From Paenibacillus piri (GTDB taxonomy: Bacteria > Bacillota > Bacilli > Paenibacillales > NBRC-103111), in assembly GCF_004354045.1 (NCBI RefSeq), contig NZ_SMRT01000009.1:62001-126000 (forward strand): a DNA stretch of 64,000 nt. Direction: 5' to 3'. Numbering within the stretch: position 1 is the stretch's first letter; each line of letters opens with the position of its first letter. Below, piece by piece: positions 23,313 through 31,950 of this stretch. The position numbers and the translations under genes are program-made. Below the pieces are notes generated by a model. It worked only from the letters and a program-made list of their open reading frames with translations. It was not told where the DNA came from and ran no database searches.

Positions 23313-23430
23313 ATAATATGAATAAAATTTCACTACTTTCCATACTAAAGAAGAACGGCTAAAATAGCAAGAGCAGCCGAAGATCAATTTGCAATTCGGT
23401 CAGCTTATCAGGAAAAAGGAGAAGTGGCGG

Positions 23431-24300
23431 ATGGAGAAAAAAACGATCATTGTTACCGGCGGCAGCGGTAAGGCCGGTGTATGGATTGTGAAGCATTTTA
23501 TAGAACATAATTACGAAGTGATCAACCTGGACTGGAAGCTTCCGGCCGAGCCGTTATGCCGCACGATCATCGTCGACCTGAACGATTTGGGACAGGTTCA
23601 TAACGCGCTTGCGCCATTCAGCGGCCGGAACCGCAGCAAGGTGGAAGGGATCGTTCATTTTGCCGCGATTCCGCAAGCGTTCACACATCCTAATGATGTA
23701 TGCTTCCGCAATAACGTCATGAATACATACAATATTTTGGAAGCTGCAGCCAATCTGGACATCGACAAAGTCGTGCTTGCTTCGAGCGAATCGTCCTACG
23801 GGATCGTATTCGCCGGCGAATTTTTCGCTCCGCACTATTTGCCGTTGGATGAAGCGCATCCGCAGCTGCCGGAAGACAGCTACGGCTTGTCCAAGGTCGT
23901 CAACGAGCTTACGGCCGAAGCGTTCCACCGCAGAACCGGCATGCAGGTCGTTTCGTTCCGGCTCGGCAATATTTTGGTGCCGGAAAGCTATGCGGCGATT
24001 CGCGCCAACTTCGCGGATACGGAGAGCAGGAAGCGGATTCTATGGTCCTACATCGACGCCCGCGACGTGGCTGCAGCATGCAGACTTGCGCTGGAGAAGG
24101 ACGGGCTGGGCGCAAGAGCGATGATTTTGGCTGCGGACGACACCTCGTCGGACCGTACGACAAAGCAGTTGATCGAGCGGCATCTCCCGCAGGTACGGGA
24201 GCTTCGGGCGCCGCTGGAAGGCCGTGCTTCGCTGCTGTCCAATGCATTGGTGAAGCAGCTGCTCGGCTGGAAGCAGCAGTATTATTTTATGGAACAGTAG
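23431..24300 (+). CDS. NAD-dependent epimerase/dehydratase (extended SDR)
   Basis: 289 residues: TGGSGKAG nucleotide loop at residues 8-15, SSESSYG and the catalytic YGLSK. The C-terminal FIDARD-like stretch reads SYIDARDVAAA. It is a paralogue of the protein at 33207, sharing the LPLDEAHP, YGLSK and YIDARD blocks. The family includes uronate dehydrogenases and sugar epimerases; substrate unknown. Start ATG at 23431 has AAAGGAG upstream. Divergent HxlR regulator and an inverted repeat suggest inducible expression. Confidence 0.85.
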   Translation: MEKKTIIVTGGSGKAGVWIVKHFIEHNYEVINLDWKLPAEPLCRTIIVDLNDLGQVHNALAPFSGRNRSKVEGIVHFAAIPQAFTHPNDVCFRNNVMNTYNILEAAANLDIDKVVLASSESSYGIVFAGEFFAPHYLPLDEAHPQLPEDSYGLSKVVNELTAEAFHRRTGMQVVSFRLGNILVPESYAAIRANFADTESRKRILWSYIDARDVAAACRLALEKDGLGARAMILAADDTSSDRTTKQLIERHLPQVRELRAPLEGRASLLSNALVKQLLGWKQQYYFMEQ

Positions 24301-24342
24301 CTCGGCGTTTAAAAAGTTTATAAAGGCATACATCCGCATGAA

Positions 24343-24368
24343 AGACTCCGCCCAGGGGTCTTTTTTTT
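24343..24368 (+). terminator. Terminator of the epimerase gene
   Basis: AGACTCC pairs with GGGGTCT-type arm and continues into eight T residues. Confidence 0.75.
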
Positions 24369-24581
24369 GTTCTTCCGGGCCGAACCGGGACCGAAGCGAA
24401 CCATACATGGGAAAATATCGGCTGCATGCCAATAATGACATAAATCCGCACCATTCAGGAAATATTAACAAAAATCGGGCTCGCGGGCGTGTGGATGCGG
24501 AATAATGTCGAAAAGTCCGAATCGGTCTTTGATCGTCCTTGTTGGAAATAAGCTCTAAACGGCGTATAGGAGGTGCACACT

Positions 24582-26297
24582 TTGTTTTTCTGGCAAAAAC
24601 TGAAATACAGGAAACAGGACATTAGCTCCCAAAAATCAGGCGGCCCTCAAAAGCAGGTGACCAATTCGGAAATTACGAGCAAATTAAAAAGAATGGGCTC
24701 CAATCTGGAGGAAACCGTTTCGCTGCTGGACAAGGTTCTCGGTTCGAACGAAGATTTCAAAATTCACAGATTTGATGCGTTGGGCGTATATCCGGCCGCG
24801 CTGGTCTATTTGTCCAGCATGACCGAGCAGGCCAACATTAATAACGATATTTTAAAGCCACTGATGCGTTACCAAACCGATACCTCAGGCGATAAGAAGT
24901 CGCTGGAGGGGGAACAGCTGAAAAATTTGCTGCTCCAGGATGTGCTTTACCACTGCAAATGGGACTGGGAAAGCGATTTGGAAGTTATCATCGAGTCTGT
25001 GCTGAGAGGGATCTCCGCAGTTGTCGTTGATGGTCTCGACCAGGCGATGCTGTTCGAAACGTCGGTCGTCGCCAAACGGAATATTAGCCAGCCGCAGACG
25101 GAGCAGGTCATTCGCGGACCGCGCGAAGGCTTCATCGAAAATTTGGATACGAACATCAGCTTGCTTCGTTACCGTTTGCCGACGCCGGATTTTAAAATCA
25201 AGAGCATGAAAATCGGCCGCATCACCAAATCGAAAGTAGCTATTTGTTACCTGGAGGGCATTTGCAACGAAGAGCTGGTGGAGGAAGTTCAAAATCGGTT
25301 ATCCGGCATCGATATCGACGGCATTATGGATGTAGGCTATTTGGAGCAATTTATTGAAGATAATCATTATTCGCCGTTTCCACAAATTCAAAATACGGAG
25401 CGTCCCGATAAAGCGGTGGCCAACATGCTGGAGGGCAGGGTAATCATCCTCGTGGACGGTTCTCCGTTCGCGCTGCTGGCGCCGACTGTATTCAGCCAGT
25501 TTTACCAAACCTCCGAGGATTACTCCGAACGGTTCGTCATGGTCAGCTTTATCCGGCTGGCCCGGCTGCTGGCGCTTTTCTTTTCGCTGATTACGCCGTC
25601 GTTGTACGTGGCCATCATCTCATTCAATCCCGAGCTTATACCGACTGAGTTCGCGGTCGCCGTATCGGGCGGGCGCGCAGGCGTTCCGTTCCCTTCGGTG
25701 GTCGAGGTGCTTATCATGGAAGCTTCGATGGAGGTGCTGAGGGAGGCTACGCTCCGGCTGCCGCAACAAATCGGCGGCGCCCTGTCGATTGTAGGGGTGC
25801 TTGTTATCGGACAAGCGGCGGTGGCTGCGGGATTCGTCAGCCCGATCACGGTTGTCGTTATCGCCTTGACCACGATCGGCTCTTTTGCGACACCGGCGTA
25901 TAATGCCGCTCTTGCGCTCAGGCTTTTGCGTTTTCCGATGGTGTTTTTGGCCGGAATGTTCGGCCTGTACGGCGTGATGGTCGGGCTAATCATCATCGCG
26001 AATCATATGCTGTCGCTCAGATCGTTCGGGGTTCCTTACTTAAGTCCCGTAATCCCCGGCAATTTCGAAGGGATCAAGGATACGATCATGAGATCGCCGC
26101 TCTGGTCGATGCGGAAACGGCCGACGATACTGCATACGCCAAACGATATGCGGATAGGAAAAAGTACGGAAGCCAAATTGAATGAGGCTGCACATAATAC
26201 GTTGAATCCGCTAAAAGTCGGCAACAAGAAATGGGGGGAAGAGGATGGAGTATCCTCGTCAAGTGACCGTGATCCAGGCGGCGTCGGTTCTGATTAG
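24582..26297 (+). CDS. gerKA: Germinant receptor subunit A (GerA/GerKA family)
   Basis: 571 residues: a large N-terminal cytoplasmic region (about 1-300) and a C-terminal membrane part with about five helices, including RLARLLALFFSLITPSLYVA, PFPSVVEVLIMEASMEVLREA and ALTTIGSFATPAYNAAL, the GerA signature. It forms, with subunits B and C, the receptor in the spore inner membrane that triggers germination. TTG at 24582 is favoured since AGGAGG lies seven bases upstream. Its 3' end overlaps gerKB by 53 bases. The symbol follows Paenibacillus usage; orthology to one Ger type is not proven. Confidence 0.92.
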   Translation: MFFWQKLKYRKQDISSQKSGGPQKQVTNSEITSKLKRMGSNLEETVSLLDKVLGSNEDFKIHRFDALGVYPAALVYLSSMTEQANINNDILKPLMRYQTDTSGDKKSLEGEQLKNLLLQDVLYHCKWDWESDLEVIIESVLRGISAVVVDGLDQAMLFETSVVAKRNISQPQTEQVIRGPREGFIENLDTNISLLRYRLPTPDFKIKSMKIGRITKSKVAICYLEGICNEELVEEVQNRLSGIDIDGIMDVGYLEQFIEDNHYSPFPQIQNTERPDKAVANMLEGRVIILVDGSPFALLAPTVFSQFYQTSEDYSERFVMVSFIRLARLLALFFSLITPSLYVAIISFNPELIPTEFAVAVSGGRAGVPFPSVVEVLIMEASMEVLREATLRLPQQIGGALSIVGVLVIGQAAVAAGFVSPITVVVIALTTIGSFATPAYNAALALRLLRFPMVFLAGMFGLYGVMVGLIIIANHMLSLRSFGVPYLSPVIPGNFEGIKDTIMRSPLWSMRKRPTILHTPNDMRIGKSTEAKLNEAAHNTLNPLKVGNKKWGEEDGVSSSSDRDPGGVGSD

Positions 26298-27366
26298 CAC
26301 CATCATCGGAGTCGGGGTTTTGCCCCTGCCGTTGTTTGCCGTGCGTGCGGCGGATTCCGGCGCCCCTCTCGTCACCTTGCTCAGCATGCTGCTTGCTTAT
26401 TTCGGGTTGTGGATCATAACGAAGCTGGGGATGCGCTTTCCGAACCAGTCGATCGTCAGCTACAGCGAGCAAATTATCGGCAAATGGCTGGCATGGATCG
26501 GATCCGTGATGATCATTTTGCTCTTTGCGGTCATTACATCCATGGCCGCAAGGGAGTTCGGCGAAGTTGTCATAACTTCCGTATTGAAAAAAACGCCGCT
26601 TGAGGTTACCGTAATCGTCATGCTCCTGCTGGCTACCGTATCTGCGAGAAACAGCATGACGACCTTCGCCTACATTCACTCGTTTTATTTGCCATTGCTT
26701 GTATTTCCGGGGATGTTAATCGTCGTATTTTCCCTCAAGAATGCGGAAATGATCAATCTGCTGCCGCTCTGGGGCAATCATCACAGCGGCCTGGTATCTG
26801 GAGTACTGGCGATCGCCGGGTTATTTCAAGGCTCCTTTATTCAAGCCATCATTATACCGGCGATGCGCCGCCCCGAGAGAGCGATGAAAGCAAGCTTTTG
26901 GGGCATGTTGATTGCCGGCGGCTCCTATTTCTCATTCGTTGTCGGTACCGTCGCCGTCTTTGGAGCGGAGGAGACGAAGCTCTTGCTGTGGCCTACTTTG
27001 GAGCTGGCGAAAACGACTACATTGCCGGGCAATATTCTCGAGCGGCTGGATGCGGCGTTTCTTGCCGTATGGGTGACGGCTGTTTTTACAACGCTGTTCT
27101 CGAGCTTCTATTTAACGATTCATGTCGCCAGCAAGCTGTTCAAATTACGCGATCATAAGATGTTTACCTTCTTTATATTGCCGTATTTGTTCGTGCTGGC
27201 TATGCTGCCGCAAAATATATTGCATATGTACCATATTACCGTGTCGGTCATCCAGTACGGATTGCTGATTACGATAGGCTATCCTCTATGCCTGCTGTTA
27301 ATAGCCGTTATGCGGAAAAAGAGGGGGAGTATGAATGGTGAGGAAGAAACTGGGAAAGTCAGTTAG
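26245..27366 (+). CDS. gerKB: Germinant receptor subunit B, permease-like (GerAB/GerKB family)
   Basis: 373 residues, ten membrane helices of the APC-like GerAB fold, opening with TVIQAASVLISTIIGVGVLP. GerAB subunits bind the germinant (amino acid or sugar) in the spore inner membrane. Starts inside gerKA and overlaps gerKC by 32 bases, so the three are coupled. GGGGGGAAGAGG precedes the ATG. The germinant cannot be told from sequence. Confidence 0.92.
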   Translation: MEYPRQVTVIQAASVLISTIIGVGVLPLPLFAVRAADSGAPLVTLLSMLLAYFGLWIITKLGMRFPNQSIVSYSEQIIGKWLAWIGSVMIILLFAVITSMAAREFGEVVITSVLKKTPLEVTVIVMLLLATVSARNSMTTFAYIHSFYLPLLVFPGMLIVVFSLKNAEMINLLPLWGNHHSGLVSGVLAIAGLFQGSFIQAIIIPAMRRPERAMKASFWGMLIAGGSYFSFVVGTVAVFGAEETKLLLWPTLELAKTTTLPGNILERLDAAFLAVWVTAVFTTLFSSFYLTIHVASKLFKLRDHKMFTFFILPYLFVLAMLPQNILHMYHITVSVIQYGLLITIGYPLCLLLIAVMRKKRGSMNGEEETGKVS

Positions 27367-28570
27367 CATGCTGCTTGTATTTCTTCTAGCATTTCCTTTA
27401 CTAACCGGTTGCTGGGATCGGCTGGAAATCGAAGAGCGGGCGGTCGTGCTCGGGGTTGGCATAGATAAGGCGAATCCAAAGGAAAAAACGATTAACGAGG
27501 ACGTCAGCCATGCGAAAGATGAGAACGTAGAACAACTCGGGTTAATCAAAATTACGGTTCAGATCGCCGTCCCCGGACGAATCCCTCTAGGACCGGGGGA
27601 AGGCGGCGGAGGCGGAGGCGGAGGCGGTGGACCGAAGACGGTATGGGTTGTAGATGCCATAGGCAGTACAGTTTCGGATGCATTCAATGTGCTGCAGCAG
27701 AGAGTATCGCAGCCGTTGTTTTTCGGCCACCTGCGCATCATTGTCTTATCTGAAAGTATGGCTCGCAGAGGAATCGATAATTTGAACGATTACTTTCGCC
27801 GCAATCCCGAAGTTCGGAGAATGGGCTGGATGATCGTGTGCAAGGGGCAAGCCTCCGACATCATGAACGCTTCGCCGCAGCTCGAACGCGTGCCGACGCT
27901 GTATTCGATGACGACCATGGAGCAGGCGGTGAAGATGGGGAGATTTCCAAACGATTTTTTGGGCATATTCTGGAATGCAGTATCGGCTAAAGGCAAGGAG
28001 GGATATTTGCCCTATGTGGTGCTGATGGAGGATCAAAATATCCAGATAAGCGGCCTGGCCTATTTCAATAGTGATAAGCTCGCAGGGGTGACGGATCCTT
28101 ACGATATTACTTTGTATATGGGGATTATGGGATCGCGGGAGGCGGGCGGGGAATCTTATGTCAAAATCCCCAATTCGAATGATTATGTAATGGTTCAGAG
28201 CCGGTCCCGCAAATCCAATTTTAAAACGCGCATCGTTAACGGCAAGCCTCATGTGACGATTAATGTTTTGATTGAAGCCAACATCCTGAGCAAGAGCAGC
28301 AGTAATACGGAATTGGACAAAAATGTCGCAAAGCTGATTGAACGACAGATCGAGAAAAACGCAGCGAAAAAATATAAAGATTTTATCGCCAAAATCCAGA
28401 AATCGGGGTCCGACATCTTCGGCTTCGGCGAGCATGTGCGGGCCATTCAGCCGGGGTATTGGAACCGGGAGGTGCAAAGTGCGGAGAAGTGGGCGCAGAT
28501 TTTTAAGGAAACGACTGTAGACGTGGCGGTGACGATTCACATTCGCCGGATCGGCATGAAGGCTACATAA
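27335..28570 (+). CDS. gerKC: Germinant receptor lipoprotein subunit C (Ger(x)C family)
   Basis: 411 residues. The lipoprotein signal ends in LLTGCWD (Cys near residue 26), the usual GerAC start, followed by RLEIEERAVVLGVGIDKA. Further family features are FGHLRIIVLSE and the C-terminal helix-strand ending HIRRIG. An insertion near residues 85-100 carries ten consecutive glycines encoded by GGC/GGA repeats (27602-27631), which is not usual. It sits on the outer face of the spore inner membrane. Confidence 0.92.
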   Translation: MVRKKLGKSVSMLLVFLLAFPLLTGCWDRLEIEERAVVLGVGIDKANPKEKTINEDVSHAKDENVEQLGLIKITVQIAVPGRIPLGPGEGGGGGGGGGGPKTVWVVDAIGSTVSDAFNVLQQRVSQPLFFGHLRIIVLSESMARRGIDNLNDYFRRNPEVRRMGWMIVCKGQASDIMNASPQLERVPTLYSMTTMEQAVKMGRFPNDFLGIFWNAVSAKGKEGYLPYVVLMEDQNIQISGLAYFNSDKLAGVTDPYDITLYMGIMGSREAGGESYVKIPNSNDYVMVQSRSRKSNFKTRIVNGKPHVTINVLIEANILSKSSSNTELDKNVAKLIERQIEKNAAKKYKDFIAKIQKSGSDIFGFGEHVRAIQPGYWNREVQSAEKWAQIFKETTVDVAVTIHIRRIGMKAT

Positions 28571-28612
28571 GGCACGTGATTCTGATACGGCAAGCAAAGA
28601 AGGAGAGCAAGC

Positions 28613-28819
28613 ATGCATACCTTAAAAGTCGGATATGTGAATTACATTATTTTGTTGCTGCTGCTTACGGGCTGGCTGGTGATTCAATTCGATGTCAAAA
28701 GCAACAAAGCGAAGCATATGCATAAGGAAGCCAAAGTTTCCCGCTGGTTCGGCTGGTTCAATATCGTACTCGGCGCCATTGCCCTCGCCGGCAATTGGTT
28801 TTATCAAAAATATTTGTGA
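28613..28819 (+). CDS. Small membrane protein of germination operons (CLC_0170-like)
   Basis: 68 residues with two membrane helices (VNYIILLLLLTGWLVIQF and the C-terminal WFNIVLGAIALAGNWFYQ) joined by a basic loop. Size, topology and position right after a ger operon recall the CLC_0170-type small proteins; I cannot verify the match. AAGGAG lies 8 bases before the ATG, 42 bases after gerKC. Confidence 0.7.
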   Translation: MHTLKVGYVNYIILLLLLTGWLVIQFDVKSNKAKHMHKEAKVSRWFGWFNIVLGAIALAGNWFYQKYL

Positions 28820-28865
28820 TGAATATTTGCTTTGTCCGGCTGGCGGCAAATTTGCTCGATTCAGG

Positions 28866-28894
28866 TTGATTTCCCCAATCGGTTTCCTTATAAT
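28866..28894 (+). promoter_or_regulatory. Sigma-A promoter of the HesB-like gene
   Basis: TTGATT (28866-28871), 17-base spacer, TATAAT (28889-28894), 65 bases before the start. Confidence 0.65.
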
Positions 28895-28958
28895 TATTTG
28901 AAAGCATTCGATTCGACTGAAAGATGAATCTAATAATCGTTTGGGAGATGTATATCGC

Positions 28959-29261
28959 ATGAATTGCAAAATTTCGCGCAACGCCGCCAAAATTCTCTTG
29001 GCTGAGCTGGAAAAAGAAGAAAACAAAGAGATGAAGCTTCGCGTCTATATTACGCACAGCCACGGCGATCATGCACATTATGGCATGAGTCTGGACACGC
29101 CGACGAACGACGACGTTGTGGTCAGTACGGACAAAGGCATCGATGTTATTTTGAAAAAGGACGAGCCGCTGCTCGACGGCATCAGGATCGATTATTTTTA
29201 TACTCCGGAAGAAGGCTTTGCAGTTACCAATCCGAGCAAGGGAAACCACGGCGACCACTAA
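28959..29261 (+). CDS. HesB/IscA-fold protein without the usual cysteines
   Basis: 100 residues: an opening ISRNAAKILLAELEKEE and then LRVYITHSHGDHAHYGMSLD and DPLLDGIRIDYFY-like strands follow the HesB/YadR/YfhF fold. The C-x-C that binds iron-sulfur clusters in IscA proteins is absent; instead a His-rich SHGDHAHYG occurs, and the tail ends HGDH. A metal-linked role different from Fe-S transfer is possible. ATG at 28959 has GGGAG upstream. Confidence 0.7.
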   Translation: MNCKISRNAAKILLAELEKEENKEMKLRVYITHSHGDHAHYGMSLDTPTNDDVVVSTDKGIDVILKKDEPLLDGIRIDYFYTPEEGFAVTNPSKGNHGDH

Positions 29262-29281
29262 GCGCGGCCGATAAGGCTAAC

Positions 29282-29299
29282 AGCCTTGCGGGCTTTTTT
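29282..29299 (+). terminator. Terminator of the HesB-like gene
   Basis: AGCC-TTGCG-GGCT followed by five further T; an overlapping AAGGCT/AGCCTT hairpin lies just upstream. Confidence 0.6.
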
Positions 29300-29333
29300 C
29301 TTGGGCAACGGGTAAGGAAAGGATTTGTAGGTT

Positions 29334-29555
29334 ATGGCGAATGATATTCGCGTCTGCGATAAATGCAAGCATATGAAAATGAAGACTACGGTTTCGAAGC
29401 TGCAGAAGCTCGCTCCGGATACCGAAATTAAGGTGGGCTGTAAATCGTATTGCGGTCCTTGTTCGCGGTTTGCTTTTATTTTTATTAACGGACGCTATAT
29501 TACGGGTGCGACTGAGGACGATGCGATCGAGAAAGCCAGGAAATATATCAAGTAA
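29334..29555 (+). CDS. DUF1450 family protein (YuzB-like)
   Basis: 73 residues with cysteines in VCDKCKH, GCKSYCGPC and then FAFIFINGRYITG. The C-x3-C-x2-C block followed by a hydrophobic strand and a GATEDDAIEK helix is the DUF1450/YuzB pattern, probably a thioredoxin-like or metal-binding small protein. Function unknown. An AGGAAAGGA site precedes the ATG by about 11 bases. Confidence 0.78.
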   Translation: MANDIRVCDKCKHMKMKTTVSKLQKLAPDTEIKVGCKSYCGPCSRFAFIFINGRYITGATEDDAIEKARKYIK

Positions 29556-29587
29556 TCGTTCAACCCCTAAATACGGAAAACATGCGA

Positions 29588-29630
29588 AATAAGCCCGCTT
29601 GCTCCAGTTCAGGAGGCAGCCGGGCTTATT
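29588..29630. terminator. Hairpin after the DUF1450 gene
   Basis: AATAAGCCCG and CGGGCTTATT form a 10-base perfect outer stem. No clean T tract follows, so termination is likely but not certain. Confidence 0.55.
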
Positions 29631-29858
29631 GCTTTGAATGAAATAGTTCGCAAAGACTACGCCAATTGTATGAAAATGGGTATTAAGGTATATGTATTCC
29701 TTCTGCCCTATCTTATATGCTAAAGTTGTCGTAATTTCTACATTTATTTTATTGCTTGGGAAATTATGCGTATGCAACTTCTGTGGTAACCGGGAATTTT
29801 GTTATGGTTCAAATGACGGTTTTTTATGTGAAATTCGGATCAAAGAATGGATTGTGGG

Positions 29859-29946
29859 ACCGACAATGGCAAAGCAGGTGAAAGCCTGTGACGCAAAGCT
29901 ACAGGGGCTTCGGATGCATCGGGCATCCTGCCAGCCAGCTGTCGAA
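29859..29946 (+). ncRNA. Cyclic di-GMP-I riboswitch (GEMM-I)
   Basis: P1 is formed by CGACA (29861-29865) and TGTCG (29940-29944). Inside lie GGCAAAGCAGG, the GAAA tetraloop, CCTGTGACGCAAAGC, which is the most conserved GEMM-I block, and a second stem-loop closed by GGATGC..GCATCC with TGCCAGCC at its 3' side. All core features of the class I c-di-GMP aptamer are present. It lies on the plus strand 145 bases before the gene at 30092. Confidence 0.9.
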
Positions 29947-29970
29947 GGAACGGTGATTCGCATATATTGC

Positions 29971-30006
29971 GGCTCCTGACCGAGCGATAGGGGGGGTCTT
30001 TTTTGT
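29971..30006 (+). terminator. Possible expression platform of the c-di-GMP riboswitch
   Basis: GGCTCCTGACCGAGC and a G-run with GGTC lead into a T stretch (29999-30004). A GACC/GGTC stem could form a terminator 25-50 bases after the aptamer. The pairing is short, so the on/off sense cannot be stated. Confidence 0.45.
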
Positions 30007-30091
30007 TGTACAAGCATGAAAACCCGGCTTCGCACAGCCTCGACAAACAGTTGAGAGGCGGAAGTGGGATATGTCGAATGGGGGAATCAAT

Positions 30092-30370
30092 ATGATGACG
30101 AGAGAAGGCTTTTATATGAAAGTTGGAAATAACCGGATCGGCGTGTATTTATCGGCCGAAGGTCCGAGACTGTTCGTTAACAACGATGTGTTTGAGCTGG
30201 ACAACGCTTGCTGGGATATGGAAATGGTCATGGGCAAAAACAGCCACCTGGTCACTTTTTACTGGCAGGGCGAAGTGAAGCTGTCGATCCGTTGTGGTAA
30301 CGAGAACGATATGTTTTTAACCTTGTACCACTATTTGAGCTGCCGTACGGAAACGAAAAGATTGGCGTAA
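30092..30370 (+). CDS. Small protein of unknown function downstream of a c-di-GMP riboswitch
   Basis: 92 residues, soluble, beta-rich: MKVGNNRIGVYLSAEGPRL and LVTFYWQGEVKLSIRCGNE suggest antiparallel strands. No signal peptide or known motif. ATG at 30092 has GGGGG seven bases upstream. The riboswitch at 29859-29946 places it under c-di-GMP control, which suggests a link to motility, surface matrix or sporulation. A good terminator follows, so it appears to be the only gene of this unit. Confidence 0.7.
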   Translation: MMTREGFYMKVGNNRIGVYLSAEGPRLFVNNDVFELDNACWDMEMVMGKNSHLVTFYWQGEVKLSIRCGNENDMFLTLYHYLSCRTETKRLA

Positions 30371-30410
30371 GCGCTGCAGCCAGCGCGCAATGTCTGCCTG
30401 GATCATAGAG

Positions 30411-30458
30411 AAAAAGCATGCTTTAAGCCAAATTCGGCTAAAGGGCGTGCTTTTTTTC
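30411..30458 (+). terminator. Terminator of the riboswitch-linked gene
   Basis: AAGCATGC and GCGTGCTT, extended by TTAAGCC/GGCTAAA, form a long stem followed by a T run. Confidence 0.85.
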
Positions 30459-30540
30459 GTTCAAGGGGATGTCGCGGGCGCATCGTTGCGGCGGTTTTGC
30501 GACAGGCTGAGGGGGCTTTTTAATAATATCAGAATTTATA

Positions 30541-30578
30541 TGTTTTCAGCGGAGCCTCGATAGAGGTTTTCTTTTTTT
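30541..30578 (-). repeat. Intergenic repeat family 1, short copy D
   Basis: On the minus strand it reads AGAAAACCTCTATCGAGG and then CTCCGCTGAAAAC, joining two blocks that are about 80 bases apart in the full copy at 34631-34740, so it looks like an internally deleted copy. On the plus strand the CCTCGATAGAGG hairpin plus T run could act as a terminator. Confidence 0.6.
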
Positions 30579-30588
30579 GGTAAAGCTA

Positions 30589-30617
30589 TTGTCGGTCTGC
30601 CGGGCTTTGATTATAAT
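30589..30617 (+). promoter_or_regulatory. Sigma-A promoter of the DHH phosphoesterase gene
   Basis: TTGTCG (30589-30594), 17-base spacer and a perfect TATAAT (30612-30617), 46 bases before the start. Confidence 0.8.
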
Positions 30618-30663
30618 GAACTAAAAAGGAATAGTTCCTAAGAACTATTAGGGAGGAACCCGT

Positions 30664-31578
30664 ATGCGGTTAATTACTCGTTCTGATTTTGACGGTCTTG
30701 TTTGTGCGATGCTGTTTAAAAAGCTCGGAATGATCGACGAAATGAAATTTGTTCACCCGAAGGATGTACAGGACGGGCTCATCGAAGTGACGGAGAACGA
30801 CATATTGGCTAACGTTCCATATGTGCCGGGCTGCGGCCTCTGGTTCGATCATCATTCCAGCGAGCTGGAGCGGACAGGCCCGAATGTCGAATTCCGGGGC
30901 GAAACCCGCGTCGCGCCTAGCGCGGCCCGTGTCGTATACGATTATTACGGGGGACGGGAACGGTTCGGCGATATCGATTCGATTATGGCAGGCGTGGATA
31001 AGGCGGACTCGGCGCAATTTACGGCTGACGACATTTTGAATCCGCAGGGCTGGGATCTGTTATCTTTTATTATGGATGCGCGGACAGGGCTGGGCAGGTA
31101 TCGCGACTACAGGATCAGCAATTATCAGCTTATGGAAGACCTGGTCGATCATTGTGCGGAGATGTCCGTGGATGAAATTATGAATTTGCCCGATGTCGCG
31201 GAGCGGACGGCGCGTTACGTTGAACTGGATGCTGCATACCGCGATATGCTGAAGCGGCATACCCGCGTCGACGGCAACGTGATCATAACCGATCTGCGTG
31301 ATGTGGAAACGATCTACCCGGGTAACCGGTTTATGGTTTATGCGCTGTTTCCGGAGCAAACCGTTTCCATTTGGATCGTCGACGGCAGAAACAAGCAAAA
31401 TTGCGTGTTCGCCTGCGGACACAGCATCGTAAACCGGACGAGCCGAACGGATGTCGGAAGCTTGATGCTGCAGTACGGCGGAGGCGGACACCGGGCTGCC
31501 GGAACTTGTCAAGTGCCGTACGCGGACGCCGACCGGGTGCTGGAACAGCTGGTTGAAACGATGAAAGCAAACGGGTAA
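30664..31578 (+). CDS. DHH/DHHA1 family phosphoesterase
   Basis: 304 residues: SDFDGL near the N-terminus, WFDHHSSE as the DHH motif and a C-terminal DHHA1 domain ending QYGGGGHRAAGTCQV. The family includes nanoRNases, pGpG and pAp phosphatases, c-di-AMP phosphodiesterases and exopolyphosphatase-like proteins; the substrate here is open. Ribosome binding site GGGAGGA precedes the ATG. It follows the c-di-GMP riboswitch unit with its own promoter. Confidence 0.85.
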   Translation: MRLITRSDFDGLVCAMLFKKLGMIDEMKFVHPKDVQDGLIEVTENDILANVPYVPGCGLWFDHHSSELERTGPNVEFRGETRVAPSAARVVYDYYGGRERFGDIDSIMAGVDKADSAQFTADDILNPQGWDLLSFIMDARTGLGRYRDYRISNYQLMEDLVDHCAEMSVDEIMNLPDVAERTARYVELDAAYRDMLKRHTRVDGNVIITDLRDVETIYPGNRFMVYALFPEQTVSIWIVDGRNKQNCVFACGHSIVNRTSRTDVGSLMLQYGGGGHRAAGTCQVPYADADRVLEQLVETMKANG

Positions 31579-31644
31579 ACCTGTACGGCAATCAATGACA
31601 GTCCTGGCGAGCAGCCGGGGCTGTTTATTTTGTTGATATATAAA

Positions 31645-31720
31645 GTATAAGATTTTGTACTTTGCTTCGCACAACCTTGGTAACTGCGCTCGCCTCCTGA
31701 GGACGGCGAAGCCGTTCCTT
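31645..31720 (+). repeat. Intergenic repeat family 2, copy b
   Basis: Aligned with 324-401 (see that entry). The remainder of the 372-base gap up to 31950 shows no gene; no clear promoter for the gene at 31951 was seen. Confidence 0.6.
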
Positions 31721-31950
31721 GTCGCTTTTTTTGTCGAATCCGAAGCAGCGCGATCTTTAACGAACTTTTGGAAGGAAACGGTACAGTCTCCGGGGAGAAC
31801 TGGCTGTCAGCGGAAGATAAGCCTGAATTTCACGAAATGGGAAGTTTGTCGCGGATGAAGGCGCATTCAAACTATGGTAGCGTATTGAAAGAGTCTGTGC
31901 GGAAACCGTTTACAGGCGCGCTTTGAAAAGCTGAGAGGAGCGATGAACCC

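Noticed and set aside
24369-24581. Sigma-G promoter expected before the germination operon
   Set aside because: Only loose matches to TGAATA and CATACTA boxes with wrong spacing were found, so none is reported.
27746-28618. Long minus-strand open frame opposite gerKC
   Set aside because: Antisense to a well-supported gene of the ger operon; no family features.
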